Assembly (NCBI RefSeq): GCF_000003815.2 | Contig: NC_049986.1 | Coordinates: 15,463,569 to 15,527,568, forward strand | Direction: 5' to 3' | From: Branchiostoma floridae | Taxonomy: Eukaryota; Chordata; Leptocardii; Amphioxiformes; Branchiostomatidae | Length of the DNA stretch: 64,000 nucleotides | The notes under the pieces: model-generated | The model's database searches: none | Told to the model about the DNA's origin: nothing | Seen by the model: only the letters and a program-made list of their open reading frames with translations | Position numbers and translations under genes: made by a program | Shown here: one piece after another, positions 44,901 through 57,696 of the stretch | How positions within the stretch are numbered: the first letter of the stretch is position 1 | Layout: each line of letters opens with the position of its first letter

Positions 44901-47857
44901 AATATTGAATTGAATTTCATGATATGGAAAATGGATATTATTCTGAAGACATTGTTGATTTAAGACGACAGTACGTAAAGCGTGCGCTTAGCTGTTGGAC
45001 TGAAACTCCGTATTGTTTTCCCTAAGAATATTAAGAACAAGACCCAGAGGCAAGTCACGCCTTCATCCAATGATTCATCAGCTGAGGGACATCTTCCGAC
45101 GCCAACTTCCTGTCACAGTCAGGAGTGCCTACCCGTCCGTGTTGTGAAGGACTACGGAAAATTCTTGGAGGTTTATTTTCCAAAAGGTAGACTTTGTCCG
45201 ATGCCTGTTTCTTTTTACGCCATGAGACCTTTACGATATTTGGATTTGTTTGCTCAGATCAAGAACGTCATATAGAGACTTTGTTCAGATGTGCGATTTT
45301 TTTTCAACTCCATATTGTTGTGGTGTTGAGATACACGTTGTACATATACAGAAGTAGCCAGTTGAATGCACAACGTATTAACGCACACTTCTGTTACTAA
45401 GAAGCCCCAAATTCCAAACCAATGCGGTACTTCGCATTATTGCAGAAGAAAGTATCAAAAGTTGCCAGAGGAGTGAAGCTGGCCTATGAGTTCGTTTGGC
45501 TACCGGAGGCTGATGACTCACTTTGTCCAGCTTTGATACTATCTTTTGCCACTGGTAAATCTGCCTAGAGATTAGCAAATGGGGTGTGCAACGACATCTA
45601 CTGTAGCCCCTCCTCTATGATGTAGTTTGATGTACTGTGTATTTCTGTCTTGTTCAACCACCTTGGTGTACCTGTGACGTCGCAGTTAAGGGGGTGTACA
45701 CCCAGCAGAATGTCTGTGAGTCGGGAACCTCCGGCAGACTGCTGCTGCAGCCTATACACAGGTACTTCCAGGGGTACAACAAGGACCGGGACGAGATCGG
45801 AGAGTTTTCGTATCCAGTCTCTCTCAGGGTGGGTCATGGGCTCATATATTCTTAAACATACGTATCTCAGTCTTTTCTTTTACTGTTACATTGAGTCCTA
45901 TATTTTTGTTTGGTGCCGTACCAGTGGGGGTGGGGGGTCAAGTAGCACCAACAACAATACCAATGGGCTGGTCAGCCTCTTGTAGCGTAGTGGTTAGCGC
46001 TGCAGTGTAACAGTGGGGTTCAAGCGGGATATTGTTTCTTTCTTTTTCTACTCCCTTGCTGTTTCAGAGCAATACATCTTGATCAACGAAACAAATAATG
46101 CTTGATTGAGGATCAATAAAAAAATTACAAACACAAACACAAAATGGCCTGGCATTGAAGATTATGTTATACATGGTTTTGTTGTCATAATATCGCAAAA
46201 ACACGGTGGAACGGTGACCTTGTGGTTAAGGTTGACTCAGAACCTGGAGGTACTGAGTTCGACCCTGACAGGACCCTGATGCCCATGGGAAAGGTACTTT
46301 ACACGATTTATTCATTCTAGTACCGATGATGAGTACCGATCAGGTGAAAATGCGTGCCTGGCTTCGGTTAGGGACGTCCCTCGGGTGGGACGCAAAGCCA
46401 GACGTCCCGTGTTTGATTAGAACACGATAAAGAACCCACCACACTTACCGAAAAGAGTAGAGGGTCCTTCACGGTATGAGTGGATCGGATAAACCTATCC
46501 GTACATGTATACACTGACTGTACTGTTCAGCACAGCCCTGTTGGCGTACGGGGATACTGGGAGGAGATTCAGTGGGTAGACAATACAAGAAAAACATCAG
46601 TATGGAAAAGAGGATACACATTAGCATCGTCAGTAAAACTCTTCTCTATGCATGTCAGCAGTATAGACTGTTTTTCGAGCACGGGGAGGAGGTGGAGAAC
46701 GGTTGTAACGCCGTGTACGAGATGAACGTGGCGCTGCCGGCCCGGTACGCTGACAGGGACATCCCCGAGCCGATCGCGGAGAAGGTATCGTTTTCTTCAC
46801 ATTCCTTAATTAACTTGACTTGACTTACTGTAGTATGTAGGGTGCCTCTCCTTCTCCGTCACCATCATGGCTGCCTAGAACGGTTTCTGACCTGCATCGC
46901 CTTTCCCAGGCTGCCAGGCTCTAACCCTGTATCTTAATATTAAGTGCGGTCATCATTCAACTCTTGTGTAGAGGTATAGGCAGCGACATAAAAGGGGCCA
47001 AACATTTGACGTACAGGGAGACACAATGTTTTCCCCTCACTACATAGCATGACTATTTAAGCAGGCATCCCCTGACTTTGGATCAACTACGCGGTCCCTC
47101 AGAAAGGGTGGCTGGGGCATTAGAGTAACCAATGACACTGCAAAAGGTTCATGTAGCTCCTCTTGAAGTTCAAAGCACTAACACAGATGTTTATCTCTAG
47201 ATGAAGACGTTTGAGCGCAATGGAACCTACATGTACGTGGTTCCCGTGTCAGGGATCTACAGTCTGGAAACCATCAAGGACAAAACCTATCACCTACTGG
47301 TGGACCTCACGCAGGAGAATCTGGCCATCGAGAGGGTGAGACAGATACAATTTGTTATAATAAAAATCTTTATTGACACAACAAAAGTACATTGACTTTC
47401 GTAAGGTCTGTTACATATACTGCATATAGATAAACAAGTGTATACAAATTACATTGCAACCTGAAGACTTGCTTGCAAGGCTAGTTGTTCCACGTTTAAG
47501 TACAAAACATATGTTGATATATACAGATGAATGAGCTCCTTATTTTGTTCTTGTGCCTTTCACCTACAGTACTATAGTGTAATATTCACCTACGATCCAC
47601 CCTTCACCGACATAGAGGACAGAATGACGTACATCGGGTTAGTAAAGGATCCACAGAATGAAGGTAAGCGGCATTTATAATGGACAATATCAATGATTAT
47701 TTCATTCCAAGCATGTCTGTATTTAGGTCATGTAGCTTCACCTGTAGCTCTCAATCTAAGCTGACTTTGTGTGGTTCCATTTGCAGACGGCAGCGATAGC
47801 CAAGAGGTTGCAACAAGTAAGGAGAAAGAACAAGTAACACAACAGGAAGACGAATGA
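37406..47857 (+). CDS. Gene D: diverged secreted protein with four SOUL-like domains (915 aa)
   Basis: Twenty exons join in frame: 37406-37470, 38071-38270, 38650-38786, 39169-39335, 39703-39917, 40302-40466, 40916-41049, 41252-41334, 41529-41703, 41931-42129, 42649-42794, 43296-43394, 43840-44001, 44487-44561, 45027-45186, 45686-45828, 46662-46784, 47201-47335, 47570-47663, 47787-47857. All intron phases match B and C. The signal peptide is MWKTALFCAWAALCLSADS. Domains lie at about residues 30-260, 262-447, 448-674 and 690-892, with EYELLCSSPEYAVRRYKSG, RMAPITPLV, PPKPTDPK, IVYVKSFPR and NEIWIFAINE in domain 1, and CPKYEILERV in domain 2. The acidic, Gln-rich tail lacks the NET sequon of A-C. 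Intron 18 starts with normal GT. Exon 15 could start at 45036 instead. The start rests on the signal peptide and on phase 2 of intron 1, shared with B and C. Confidence 0.9.
37534..37973. mobile_element. hAT-like MITE in gene D intron 1
   Basis: A 440-bp non-coding element starts TAGGGGTGGGTACCGGTAC and ends with the exact reverse complement. It is flanked by the 8-bp duplication GATAGAAC (37526-37533 and 37974-37981), as expected for hAT transposition. A diverged partial copy lies in gene C intron 3. Confidence 0.92.
38871..39120. repeat. Compound (CT)n/(GT)n microsatellite in gene D intron 3
   Basis: A long CT run is followed by imperfect GT/GC-rich dinucleotide repeats up to about 50 bases before exon 4. 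The His/Thr-rich open frames over it are artefacts. Confidence 0.97.
40138..40230. repeat. (CA)n-rich microsatellite in gene D intron 5
   Basis: Imperfect CACACA runs with ACACAT and ACAAAC variants lie in the intron before exon 6. Confidence 0.93.
45970..46035 (+). repeat. tRNA-like SINE head fragment
   Basis: TAGCGTAGTGGTTAGCGC resembles an RNA polymerase III A box and GGGTTCAAGC resembles a B box, about 30 bases apart. The cloverleaf is poor, so this is more likely a tRNA-derived SINE fragment than a tRNA gene. It lies in intron 16 of gene D. Confidence 0.5.
46205..46500 (+). repeat. tRNA-derived SINE in gene D intron 16
   Basis: A head with an A-box-like TGTGGTTAAGG and B-box-like GAGTTCGACCC is followed by a tail with CCTCGGGTGGGACG, CCCGTGTTTGATTAG, ATAAAGAACCCACCACACTT and GAGTGGATCGG. 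The tail also occurs in gene A intron 16 and, inverted, near 57.2 kb, which supports a family of dispersed repeats. Confidence 0.65.
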
Positions 47858-47993
47858 GACGATTGAACCAAAAAATAGATAGAGAATCAGATACATATAT
47901 GTCCGCGAAGACAGCTACATGTACTGTATGCAACTTGTTCAGTTGCAGTATGGCCACTTTATATACTTGCGAAGAAAATTTGCTCAGCGCTTT

Positions 47994-47999
47994 ATTAAA
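47994..47999 (+). terminator. Candidate polyadenylation signal of gene D
   Basis: ATTAAA, a common variant signal, lies 137 bases after the stop codon. Confidence 0.4.
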
Positions 48000-48099
48000 T
48001 ACCAGGATGTCCCCCATCGTACTGCCGTGTCCATGCATATCTTGTTGTTATCACAGTTAGAGTTTGTATAGGAGAAAGATGACTGAAGATAGCTGTATG

Positions 48100-50730
48100 T
48101 TTCTTTAGAGCAGAGTATCAAACAGTAGCTATTTTGCAGAAGGTATTCAGGACACTTACACTTACCTTTACGCATCACTTTACAAGAATTCTTTCATCAT
48201 CATCATCATCACCGGCTTCTATTCTAGAGCAGAAGTGTTCACAAAGACAATTTTGTCTTTATGTAATTGTCATTATAATGCTGTTATAGACTATCAGACA
48301 AAGTGTAGAAAATGAAGAATTCTTCGCTACAGCTGTGTTTGCAGTGGCTACTTTGAACATTTACTGTTTTCTTTCACATCGTCAATGCCAGAAACGCATA
48401 CAAGTACTGTTATCTCGATTATATATTAACATCACATGTGGAAGACACCATTCATTGTGTGTCCTGATCAATGCGCTTTAAAATCAATCAGTTTTGTCTG
48501 TCTCTATTTGTCAATGCAACGTTGACAGGATTGTGGTCGACAAGCGAGAGTAGCAACGAACCCGTTGTCTTGCGGATGTCATTCGCCAGGAGTCGCACCT
48601 GAAGCAGAAATACCACGTCAGCCCAGACAACAGTCATTGATTTGCTCGCCCTTCCTGATTAAAAAATTAAGTTAAATTTTGATGTGTTCCAGACAAACAA
48701 ATACATCTCATATACTCAGGCATAGTTACACACTCACCCAGACATATATAGATTCAGACAGATAGACGAGACAGACAGAGACCCTAAAAGCAACATACGG
48801 CCATACATAACGTACCATCCCTTCTCGTCTGGACTCAAATGTTGAGTTCAGACGTGACAAAACTGGGTGCGATGTGTGTCGGAAAAGCACATTTTGTTTC
48901 GAACCTTCACATCTTCAACATACACAGACGGTCTGGCATGATTGGGAGATATTTGTTATGAACAGGTTTGTATTTCATCTGTCATTATTCAGTGGTATTA
49001 CCCGACTTAGAATGTAGCATTTTCAGTACTGGAAAAGTCAATGTAACTTCATCCGTCTACATAGCTAACGTTAGTTCAGCTTGCACTGTCTGATTATGTA
49101 GCAATTCTACGAACCGTCCAGTAAATAGCTTCAGGTTTTCGGCTTTTGTAAATTTTCTTGTCTAGTTTGCATTGTAGATATTCTTATTACCCCATCCATA
49201 CCCCCTTATTTGCTGACCTAGAGGGTAGCTTCTTCTTAGATATAGGAAGACTTCCGCAAACAGGTGAATGTTGTGTCAACAGACTTGACGGTGCATCTTC
49301 GCATTTCTTTCGGTGTGTCATTACCAAAAATAGCTCTGATCTGCTTCCTCTTTTCAGCGAATATTTCTGTGCAAATCATCCGAGGATTCTGTATTCAACT
49401 GGCTGAGGTCTGGTGTGGATGGCCGGTCTGTCTGTAAGTACAACTACAGGTTTTGTGAACTCAGGTTGTTGAATGTAGGTCGAGTTCAAACCAGGGTTGG
49501 ACGGGGGACAATTTTGATTGTCACGAAGCAAAACCGGGTTTGTGCGATGTAACTATGGTTTCTTGGTACGTTAGAGGTACAATTTGGCATGTTACATTTC
49601 TGGTACACAATTAAGTGTGTAGGCAAGGCTTACATGACCGTGAGTTTTGAATTTGTAGGAATAGGCAAGAACTTCTGGCGGGAGAAGGGATTGTGTGTGT
49701 GTACTCCCACCCCACCAGAAAATAGCTGCGAAAGGGTGGTTGCAATCATACTTGGGTTAGAAATATTTCGTTTGGTGCCATTGCGTATTCTCTGACAGCT
49801 GTTTGTACATTTTCTGTTTAGAATGAGATATTAACGTTAACAAGTTTGTTTCTGCATCAGAACTTAGTCATGAAATATTTTGTATAGGGTAAATAACGGC
49901 AGGAAACGTCGATTCCCCCTCTTCTCTGAATATGCAGAATACGCTGCATAGAAAGTACAACAAAAGTCACTGTGGTTACCAGACTTCTGTTCCGAGTAGC
50001 CAGGTTTGCGTGTCGTGAGAGCGCAGGAAAAGCGATTTATCAAATTAGCAAATAAGTCCATTTCCCTCGTCGGAAACGCTGTCTGTGCTTTTGTTTTGAC
50101 AATGAGTAAGGTATGTTGCCAAAGAACTCTCCCCAAGCAGATTTCAAAAGTCGAATTCCAATTTTGGGGGGGTTAGCCGTTTGTCGGTTACCAATCGCTT
50201 TCTTACCTTAGAGAAGAGTAGAATTTTAGTTTCTAGTTTGAAACGAAAAAGGGAGTCATGGAGTTTTAAAAAAAGCGAAACGAATTTGCCTTCTAACGTC
50301 TATTTGTAGGTTAGCTTGGACTATTTTTTTTCTGAAATAGTGTTATGTTAACGTTTAAGCTACAGAAAGTATTTCCTTTCTGTAACAGTTACGAAAGGAT
50401 ATACGAAACAGACTGCGTATGTAGGTTATGTACATCTCTAAATTGCAATAGAAAATATCTTCAGTGCAGTAAACAAGTTTGTGTCTGTTTGAGCACGCCT
50501 AGGCTCCCTACGACCTTACAGCTTACTCAACAGTGTAACGACGTGCTTAGGCATGCTTATGACTGTAAGTCAGGACACATGTACAGTATGGCGCACCTGC
50601 ACGTCCATGGGGCATTGGCCTGGGGGGATCTTAAAACTATTCATGCACGAAGAGATGGGCTGGGATTAGGCTTTATGTTCCAGCAGATTGGGCATTGAAA
50701 GTCTTAAATTGGGAACCCAAATTCCACAGG
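48100..50730. other. Intergenic region without recognised gene
   Basis: I found only short, compositionally ordinary open frames with no recognisable motif, no plausible splice chain and no paralogue in the window. Probably intergenic or long-intron DNA. Confidence 0.55.
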
Positions 50731-50737
50731 TCGAAGA

Positions 50738-51110
50738 GTGTACTCTATTCTACTCTACTATACTCAGCTTTGCTCTACTCTCTACTCTACTCTACTCTGC
50801 TCTTATCTACTTTAGGCTCTACTCTGCTCTGATATGCTCTACTCTGCTCTGCTCTACTCTACTCTACTCTACTCTACTCTACTCTACTCTACTCTACTCT
50901 ACTCTACTCTACTCTACTCTACTCTACTCTACCCCTCTCTTCTCTTCTTAACTCTGCTCTGCTCTACTCTGCTCTGCTGCGATGATCTACTCTGCTCTAC
51001 TCTACTCCTCTCTTATCTGCTTAACTATGCTCTGCTCTGCTGTACTGTACTGTAGTGTACTGCACTGTACTGTACTGTACTCTACTCTACTGTTCTCTTC
51101 TCTGCTCTTT
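50738..51110. repeat. CTACT pentanucleotide satellite
   Basis: A tandem array of CTACT, near-perfect at 50855-50930 and degenerating on both sides into CTGCT, CTCTT and GTACT variants. Repetitive Ser/Thr/Leu/Tyr open frames over it are artefacts. Confidence 0.96.
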
Positions 51111-51129
51111 TTTCTATTCTCTACTCGAC

Positions 51130-54100
51130 TCGTCCTTTCTGCTTTCCCTTGATCCCTCGTTCCTCTTACATATGCAGAAATGAAATGGAGCGCGATCCTC
51201 GTTTCCGGTTATTTGGCCCATATGTTATTCTGTCCGTTGTACAACACTAGGTAATGTACCAAACGAGCGTACAACAATATGCTACGCCCTTGTTGGACGT
51301 CAGTGGGCCGTTCAAACCTGTTCAACTGTCAACTGAAGAGAAAGGACCGTGCGGTGAATGGGTGGAACCTCTCGAAGAGAGTGTCGAGTGAAAGGAAAGT
51401 ACACATATTATCCTGAAACCCTGCACCACGACATGTTACACTTCCTTGACACTGAACTGTCGACTTGTAAATCGTGCATAACGCGTGACCGCGTCTGCGC
51501 CGCAGCGAAAACATTTTGTCTTTTTTTAATGGGTTTCTCTTAACGAGGGTGCTACAAAGGAAAACACTTTTTATTGACTGAACCTAATTGTCCTTGCGGT
51601 TGTGTTTTTCGTGCGCTAGAGGGCGCGCCAGGTTGTGACACCTGTCACAACCAGATAGCCAAACAAGCAAAGAGTACCGCAACAGGAACTTTGTCTCCTC
51701 ATTGAAAACATCATAAATTTAATCATTAAAGCGATTTATTGTAAGGTACAATTGTATTCTCCTTACTATTCTTGTTGTACCGTTTTCCGACTATGACAGA
51801 ACCTAATATCAAGAAGGATCTACGGCTAGCTTTTCCATCACATGGCAACTGAATGTTGTACGACAGACCCACGACTTGATTATCCTGAGAATGTATTCGT
51901 ACAATGTCGTAAACCTTGTTGTACGATTGTACGACGAACGCGAAAATGCCTTACTTTTAACTTACTTCCATGCATTATAAATCTAATATGTGTACCTATG
52001 CCATGATGAAATAATTTAGATCATAGTGACGAGCATCACGATGTTTATCTCAGCTGGCCTGAGCCGCCCGCCTTTTGATTTGGATAAGAAAGGAAGTTAA
52101 TCGGTTACTATGTGTATAGTGGCCGGCCCACACAACAACGTGCCCATTCAGTGACTCGGGCGCACCCGCTCGCTCTGGGATTAAAAAACACAGCCAGATT
52201 ACAGCTGAATCAGAGCAGGACAACAGAGCAGGGGGCTTGGTGAGTGTACAACATTGATTTTCGGCGGAAAATCACGGAGTTAGGACTTGTGCGGTCTCTG
52301 TTTGTGGAGTGAAGGGGGCGCGTTGGTTCCCGGCACTTGTGTGATGTAGTCTTCGCTCTTCGAGACAACGGGCCGGCGACAGGGTTGGTGAAGAGTACGA
52401 CTGTCGCTTCTACAACATCAATCTGATGCTGGTAAGCAGTCACATTCATTTAGACAACATTTGGTGCTCGATATACACGGCTACCAACCTAAACAGACTA
52501 CCTAAAGTACACAGTAAAGGACGATTGGAAAATGGCTTGAACGGTCTAGTGAGACTAGTGTGGGTGGGAAAGCGTTTTGTGTGAACAGAGGTCGCGCACA
52601 CATGACACAAGCGTTGCTTTGTCACTTGGAATTAACTTATAGCCATTGATATTTCGCAGACGAGCGTAGGGGATTAAATATGCCCCAGGTCGTGGTCAGA
52701 AAAAGGCATTTTTTCTTCATCGTTGCAAGAGCAGAAGAAGCATATGAAGAACTTACAAAAAGATGTTGCTTCGTTGAGCCCCTATCACAATCGTCGTATT
52801 GCAGTATTGCGACAACAAATTGGGGACATTCTTGGAACATTCCTGGGTCTGTCGTACAAAATTTAGGAGCCTTGTGATATGATAAACAAAAATATGTCGT
52901 AAATTGTTGTTCACACTCTGTTCTGTCAAAGTCACCCTTAAATCGAAAGAAAAAAAAATCGTACGACTGTTGGTTAAACGCGTGAGTAACGTTACAATAT
53001 TTTCAGTTGCCCCGAGTTATAAATGTTAATTATAGTAGAAACAGGTGTGGCCATTTGGGAGTTGGTGCGGTCTCGGGACAATAAGGATCTACATGTGAAT
53101 CCACCGCACTTATCTTATCGTTTATCTTAAATTGCAATACAGGCTCCGGTAAACACGGTATTAGTCGACAACTTTTCATAACACCTGGATAGAGTGAGAC
53201 CAAAAATCACTTTCTGTAAGCGCTCCTGAATGAATGAGAAAATGATATAACTAAATTTTCCCTGTATTTGCAAAGGGTGTTGTACCGGACGAATTATGCG
53301 TTTTATTTGCCAAATTTTTCCATTCAAACAACGCTTTGTATATTTAGCAATTTGGCCTTTTACATGTTGTGTTTGGAGAGGTTGAGTGCAGGTATTGAAG
53401 TCTTCCATGAGAAAACAACTGTTATGTTTCCCCTTTTACTGTGAGCTGTTTTGTTAGAAAACACCGCGGTTAGGTCAGTCCCTAAATATAGTATTAACGA
53501 GGATTTTCAGGTCTATATCCCATGTGGCTGTCCAGTTTTCTCTTCATATTCTCACCTGATCAGTAAAAACAAATCAAAAAGTATAAAAGTTTGATGCAGG
53601 AACGACGTCCAAAATTACAGATTCGAACAACATATTTGCTCGGAGATTCGGTCAGCCGAGTTTGGATAAACACGGATGGAAGTAAGTTAACACGTCGAGC
53701 TATTGTTAGCAGCGGGCAGACGGCAGAACAACACCGCTGGTAAACCGTTACTGAGTCATCTTCGTTGCCCGGGAACTCGGGGAGGAAACGCCGAACAATT
53801 CCGTGTCATGGTCCAGAAATATTCTGAAGTTTTGGAAACAAAGAGAAGATCGCGGAAAGACATGCAGTCACACAAACGTGTCCCCTTCTGGGAAAGTGTC
53901 CGGACTTGAACGGGAATTTCCCAGACAGTTTATATGGTGCAAACTTGAATTTACACTTGGTCTTATTGCGACGGGAAACCAATAAGGAAATAACAAAGCG
54001 AGACATACCATAAATAAAGTAAGAGCAGTAAAAACTTCCTTATTGTGGCTAGTCTGCTCCTCCCACAGTTTACATGTGTGCTCCGCTGTATTGGAGGCGT

Positions 54101-55000
54101 ATCCGAGGATAGGTATAGACTCTACCGGACTGATAACGCTGGCAATTATAGGGAGAAAAATTTGACAGGGATGTTTTGCTACTAGAGGAGTTGGTCGGTC
54201 GAACCTTAGCGTGGACTGACTCCCCTGGCCAATCTTTGGCCGAATTCTACGATCTCCGCACCCCCGTAGGAAGGCCTGGTGGACACGAGAACAGGTGCAC
54301 CATGGCCAGACAGGTTTTACTAGATGTTTTTTTCTTCCCTGTGATAAACCTATCCATCTCTTTACGTCTATTCTACGCTTTCACAATCGCTAGGAGACTA
54401 ATCTCTGAGCAGATATTGGTGTAGAAGATCGTTATGTTTTTCAGAAGTTGCCGGGATTTTCCACCAGCCACGGCTGTTATTAGCCAAACTCAGTAGTCAG
54501 AACTATCACAATGTTTCAACCCAACATCTGCTTGGAGATGATACTATTGATGTTTGCTGGTCTCGGTCTTAATTCCTCAGTTATACGTCAGCGCCAAACT
54601 GTACGTTATTTCACTGACGTCACACACAGACGTCGGTTCCTTGTGTCCATCCTTCGGGGTCACGACACTAGAACCCGTCCGGCATGGCATGTATTCATAG
54701 TAAATATGGGAGGGGTATATTCGTATCTTTACAAAATTAGACTAACATATAGACATTAGGTCGTTTGGAATGACCAATGAGGTTATGTAGTCTATATAAC
54801 TTCCTTGTAATGACGTAGACTGGCAGTTTCCAACAACAGGAATTCATCTTAGATTTTCGTTCTTCTAGTATCATGCTCTACTGCTCCCCCTGTTGTGAAA
54901 TTAAAAAAGTAATGGAGGTCAGAAAGTAACAATCCTCCTCCCACCCTGAGTGCCGATGCACATGAAAGGTGCGCCCCACTAAAACAGCCACACAGTAGAA
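51130..55000. other. Intergenic or 5' leader region without recognised gene
   Basis: No supported coding sequence. A locally GC-richer segment around 52.1-52.4 kb (including CGGGCGCACCCGCTCGCTCT and a donor-like GGTGAGTGT near 52239) could be a promoter and non-coding first exon of the downstream gene, but nothing proves it. Confidence 0.35.
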
Positions 55001-55009
55001 CTAATTGGG

Positions 55010-55200
55010 AGACACTGGTTCAATCCTGGGGAGGGCATCTCGGTTAGAGCTGCACCCGTCTTTCGGAATCGAAAGGGATGTAAAATGGAGGTGCTAGCAG
55101 CCCCTATAGCTATGATGATATATATACCCTGCTACTGAAACAGCATACACAAGGAAACTTGCCGACCTATGTGCCAATAGGCACTACAGCGTGAACAACA
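55010..55200 (+). repeat. SINE-like repeat, copy 1 (GCTGCACCCGTC family)
   Basis: Contains GGTTCAATCCTGGGGAGGGC (a B-box-like start), TCGGTTAGAGCTGCACCCGT, GTAAAATGGAGG and TACTGAAACAGCAT. The same blocks in the same order occur near 58.09-58.29 kb. Confidence 0.65.
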
Positions 55201-56509
55201 ATAACGTTTCACACGAACCCATTGCGACCCTGGCTACCATTGCTGGGTGAGCCCGATACAAATGAGCTGCTCTTTTTTTGGCTAAACCTTGTGTAAATAC
55301 TTGTCCACAATAGCATAGTCCCCTTGTATCGGCTCTATAGAGTGTCATTTAAGATAACTAACCATGCCGGTACGTAGTTTGAGACCATGTTTCGGATTAA
55401 ATGTTCTTTTTCGCTAAACAGTGGTATTTTCACGACTTTTTATTTGTCACGGAGTGCGTTATCAGATAATTACTTGATCCTGTTTTGCCACTAATCCTCC
55501 CGCACTACTGATTAGAACGTCGGGTCCGGTAAAGATTTTCATTTGTCACGTCCGTGCTCACCTTTCCGACCCCTCAGGTAACGCACCTGTACGCCAGGTA
55601 AACTTTTATAGGTGATCAATCAGAACAACGTACAAAGCAGCGCCGCGAGTTGGTTAATGTTTGAAGAAAGGTAAACTTCAACGTGACGAAAACCAGAGTG
55701 CGCCCTGTGCACTAATGGTGACCAAGTGACCTCCCCTTGTACAAGAGGTTCATTATTTCTACATTACACGATTGGGAAAAACATGTTTATACGTGTGGAC
55801 TCCCACACAGCATAGATGTTTGACACTAGCAAATTGCACATCATAGTCCGGAACGTTTTTATTCGGATTTATGAGTATACGAGTTTCAGCAATCAACTTA
55901 TCACATCGATTTTGCATATCATAAATCATACGAACGAACAGGTAAGCATTCTTTGAGAGTGCAAACAGAAGTCGTTCTCCCAAAAAGTTTATTTCATTAT
56001 AGCACGCAATCCCTCTGATGCGTCTAAAATTTCATCGTTGTGCATTTTTGTTCACAGGGTTTTTATCTTTCAAAAGGTATAACATGTACTTCTTAACGTG
56101 CCATAAATACTACAAAAACTGTTCAATGGCAATCATCTGCAATTGCTTAATCTAGATACTACACTTATACTTGTCTGTTCCCTTTTTTGTACGGAATAGT
56201 GGAACATGTAAATATACTGAAGGCTAGCTAGGCAGCCCCTCCCATTTCTGAGGCACCAGGTCTAATTGGTTACCTGTCGAGTGGTCGCCAATCAGATTGA
56301 CACGATAATGGTTGCTGTTCAACTGCATAATTATAGGGGTCATCACAAGGGTCTATTGGTGATATCTCGGAAAGCGCTATAGCTATTGCAGTTTTAGTCT
56401 TGCAGACGACAGCCCAGCTATATGTCGGTCGCCATGTTGCAACTCTGATGATTGTTTTATTTACGAGTGTTGCGGCGTACTGTTCACGGTAGGTAAATGT
56501 TTATTCGGG

Positions 56510-56655
56510 TGACGTACCTCTAGGCTCTACCTTAGGTCGCAAACTGTACTCCCCGGCCATCGAACTCATTTGGTGTGTTTTCTGTCTTATTTGACCAATT
56601 TCTACTATTTTTCCAGCGACCTGTGGAGCCTGGTAGAGGCTAACGTACCTCTGCA
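56510..56655 (+). repeat. Dispersed MITE-like repeat, copy 1
   Basis: A block with GGTCGCAAACTGTACTC, ACCAATTTCTACTATTTTTC, CAGCGACCTGTGGAGCCTGG and TAGAGGCTAA recurs in diverged form at about 59695-59803. No coding sequence is present. Confidence 0.65.
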
Positions 56656-57129
56656 TGTAACCACAGATCTCAAAATTTGAAATATACACTGCTTACCTAA
56701 CGTACACTACCAGACCCCACAGTCAAATCGGAGAAAAAGTCATAGCAATCGGCCAGCCAAAATACTTAGTCGACTCGGGGAACTGAGCTTGCCCTAGGGA
56801 GCATTTCATTCGCCCGTTCGGTCGGTCGGCTAGCTGCCAAGAGAATGATGGTTTGAGTTTAAGTTTTTCTTTAGCCCAAGTTTGTTTATGTCATATTGCC
56901 TGACCTGTCATTGTTCAGGTATTGTGTTATGTGGTCTAAACTTTGGACGTTACATGGTGAAAACAAAGGCACTACTGTCAGGTGATTACTGTTAGATCGA
57001 TCTATTGATAGTCCTTAAATTCATGTATTCCCAATAAATCTTTCTTCTCATGGCCTGCACAATTGTGCCAGTTGGTGCTGTTGGTGTTACAATAAATTAA
57101 GAAAGGACGTCAAGCATTTTAATTATTGG

Positions 57130-57555
57130 TTATTCGTCATTCCATGACAGGAGAGAAGGCCTGCGATGTCCCCAAGCATACCGGGTCACCCCACTAGAAA
57201 AGTGTGTTGGGTTCTTTATAACGTACTGGGATTTGACGTCTGAGACACTCCTAGCCTGAGTAACACAAACCAAGTCTCGCTGTCCAGGCTCCATTGCCTG
57301 GCCGGTTGGAAGGCTGCTAGAGTCTTTTGAGGCCAAGGAAACAGTGTTATCCACTGTGTCTAGGGCATGGTATTGGAAGACCATCTCTCTCCTTCCACTG
57401 ACTTTTACCTCCCCAAACGAAGTCATTTTTTTTTACATCTAGGTGGAATGAGGGAATCCGTGTCAAGTGTTTTTTCACGTCCACAACATCTAGCCAAGAA
57501 TACTAGGAATCGAACCCGCCAGCAACGCAGGCTGAGCCACCCCAAACTATCGGAG
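57130..57555 (-). repeat. tRNA-derived SINE, minus strand
   Basis: Read on the minus strand, a head with GTGGCTCAGCCTGCGTTGCT and B box GGTTCGATTCC is followed about 280 bases on by GTTATAAAGAACCCAACACA, matching the tail of the SINE at 46205-46500. It lies just upstream of the first coding exon of the CCDC190-like gene. Confidence 0.6.
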
Positions 57556-57696
57556 GCTTAAGGATCCCTCTGAATAGCGATCAACAGAAGAAATTCAAGA
57601 ATTCAAACTTTGGAGACTTGTGGACGTCCCTATTGCCTGCTATCACTGATTGCCTTCTTTTCCATCCCGTGCAGTTGATGACGTAAGCGTGCGGTG

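Noticed and set aside
49158..49795. Open frames of 68-82 codons
   Set aside because: No domain, no splice context and no conservation visible; expected by chance in this length of AT-rich DNA.
50688..51055. Ser/Thr/Leu/Tyr-rich open frames
   Set aside because: Translations of the CTACT pentanucleotide array.
52100..52440. Promoter and first exon of the CCDC190-like gene
   Set aside because: Only base composition and one donor-like site support it, and the distance to the first coding exon is over 5 kb.
57500..57555. tRNA gene on the minus strand
   Set aside because: A and B boxes are present, but the cloverleaf arms do not pair and the sequence continues into a dispersed repeat tail, so it is a SINE head.
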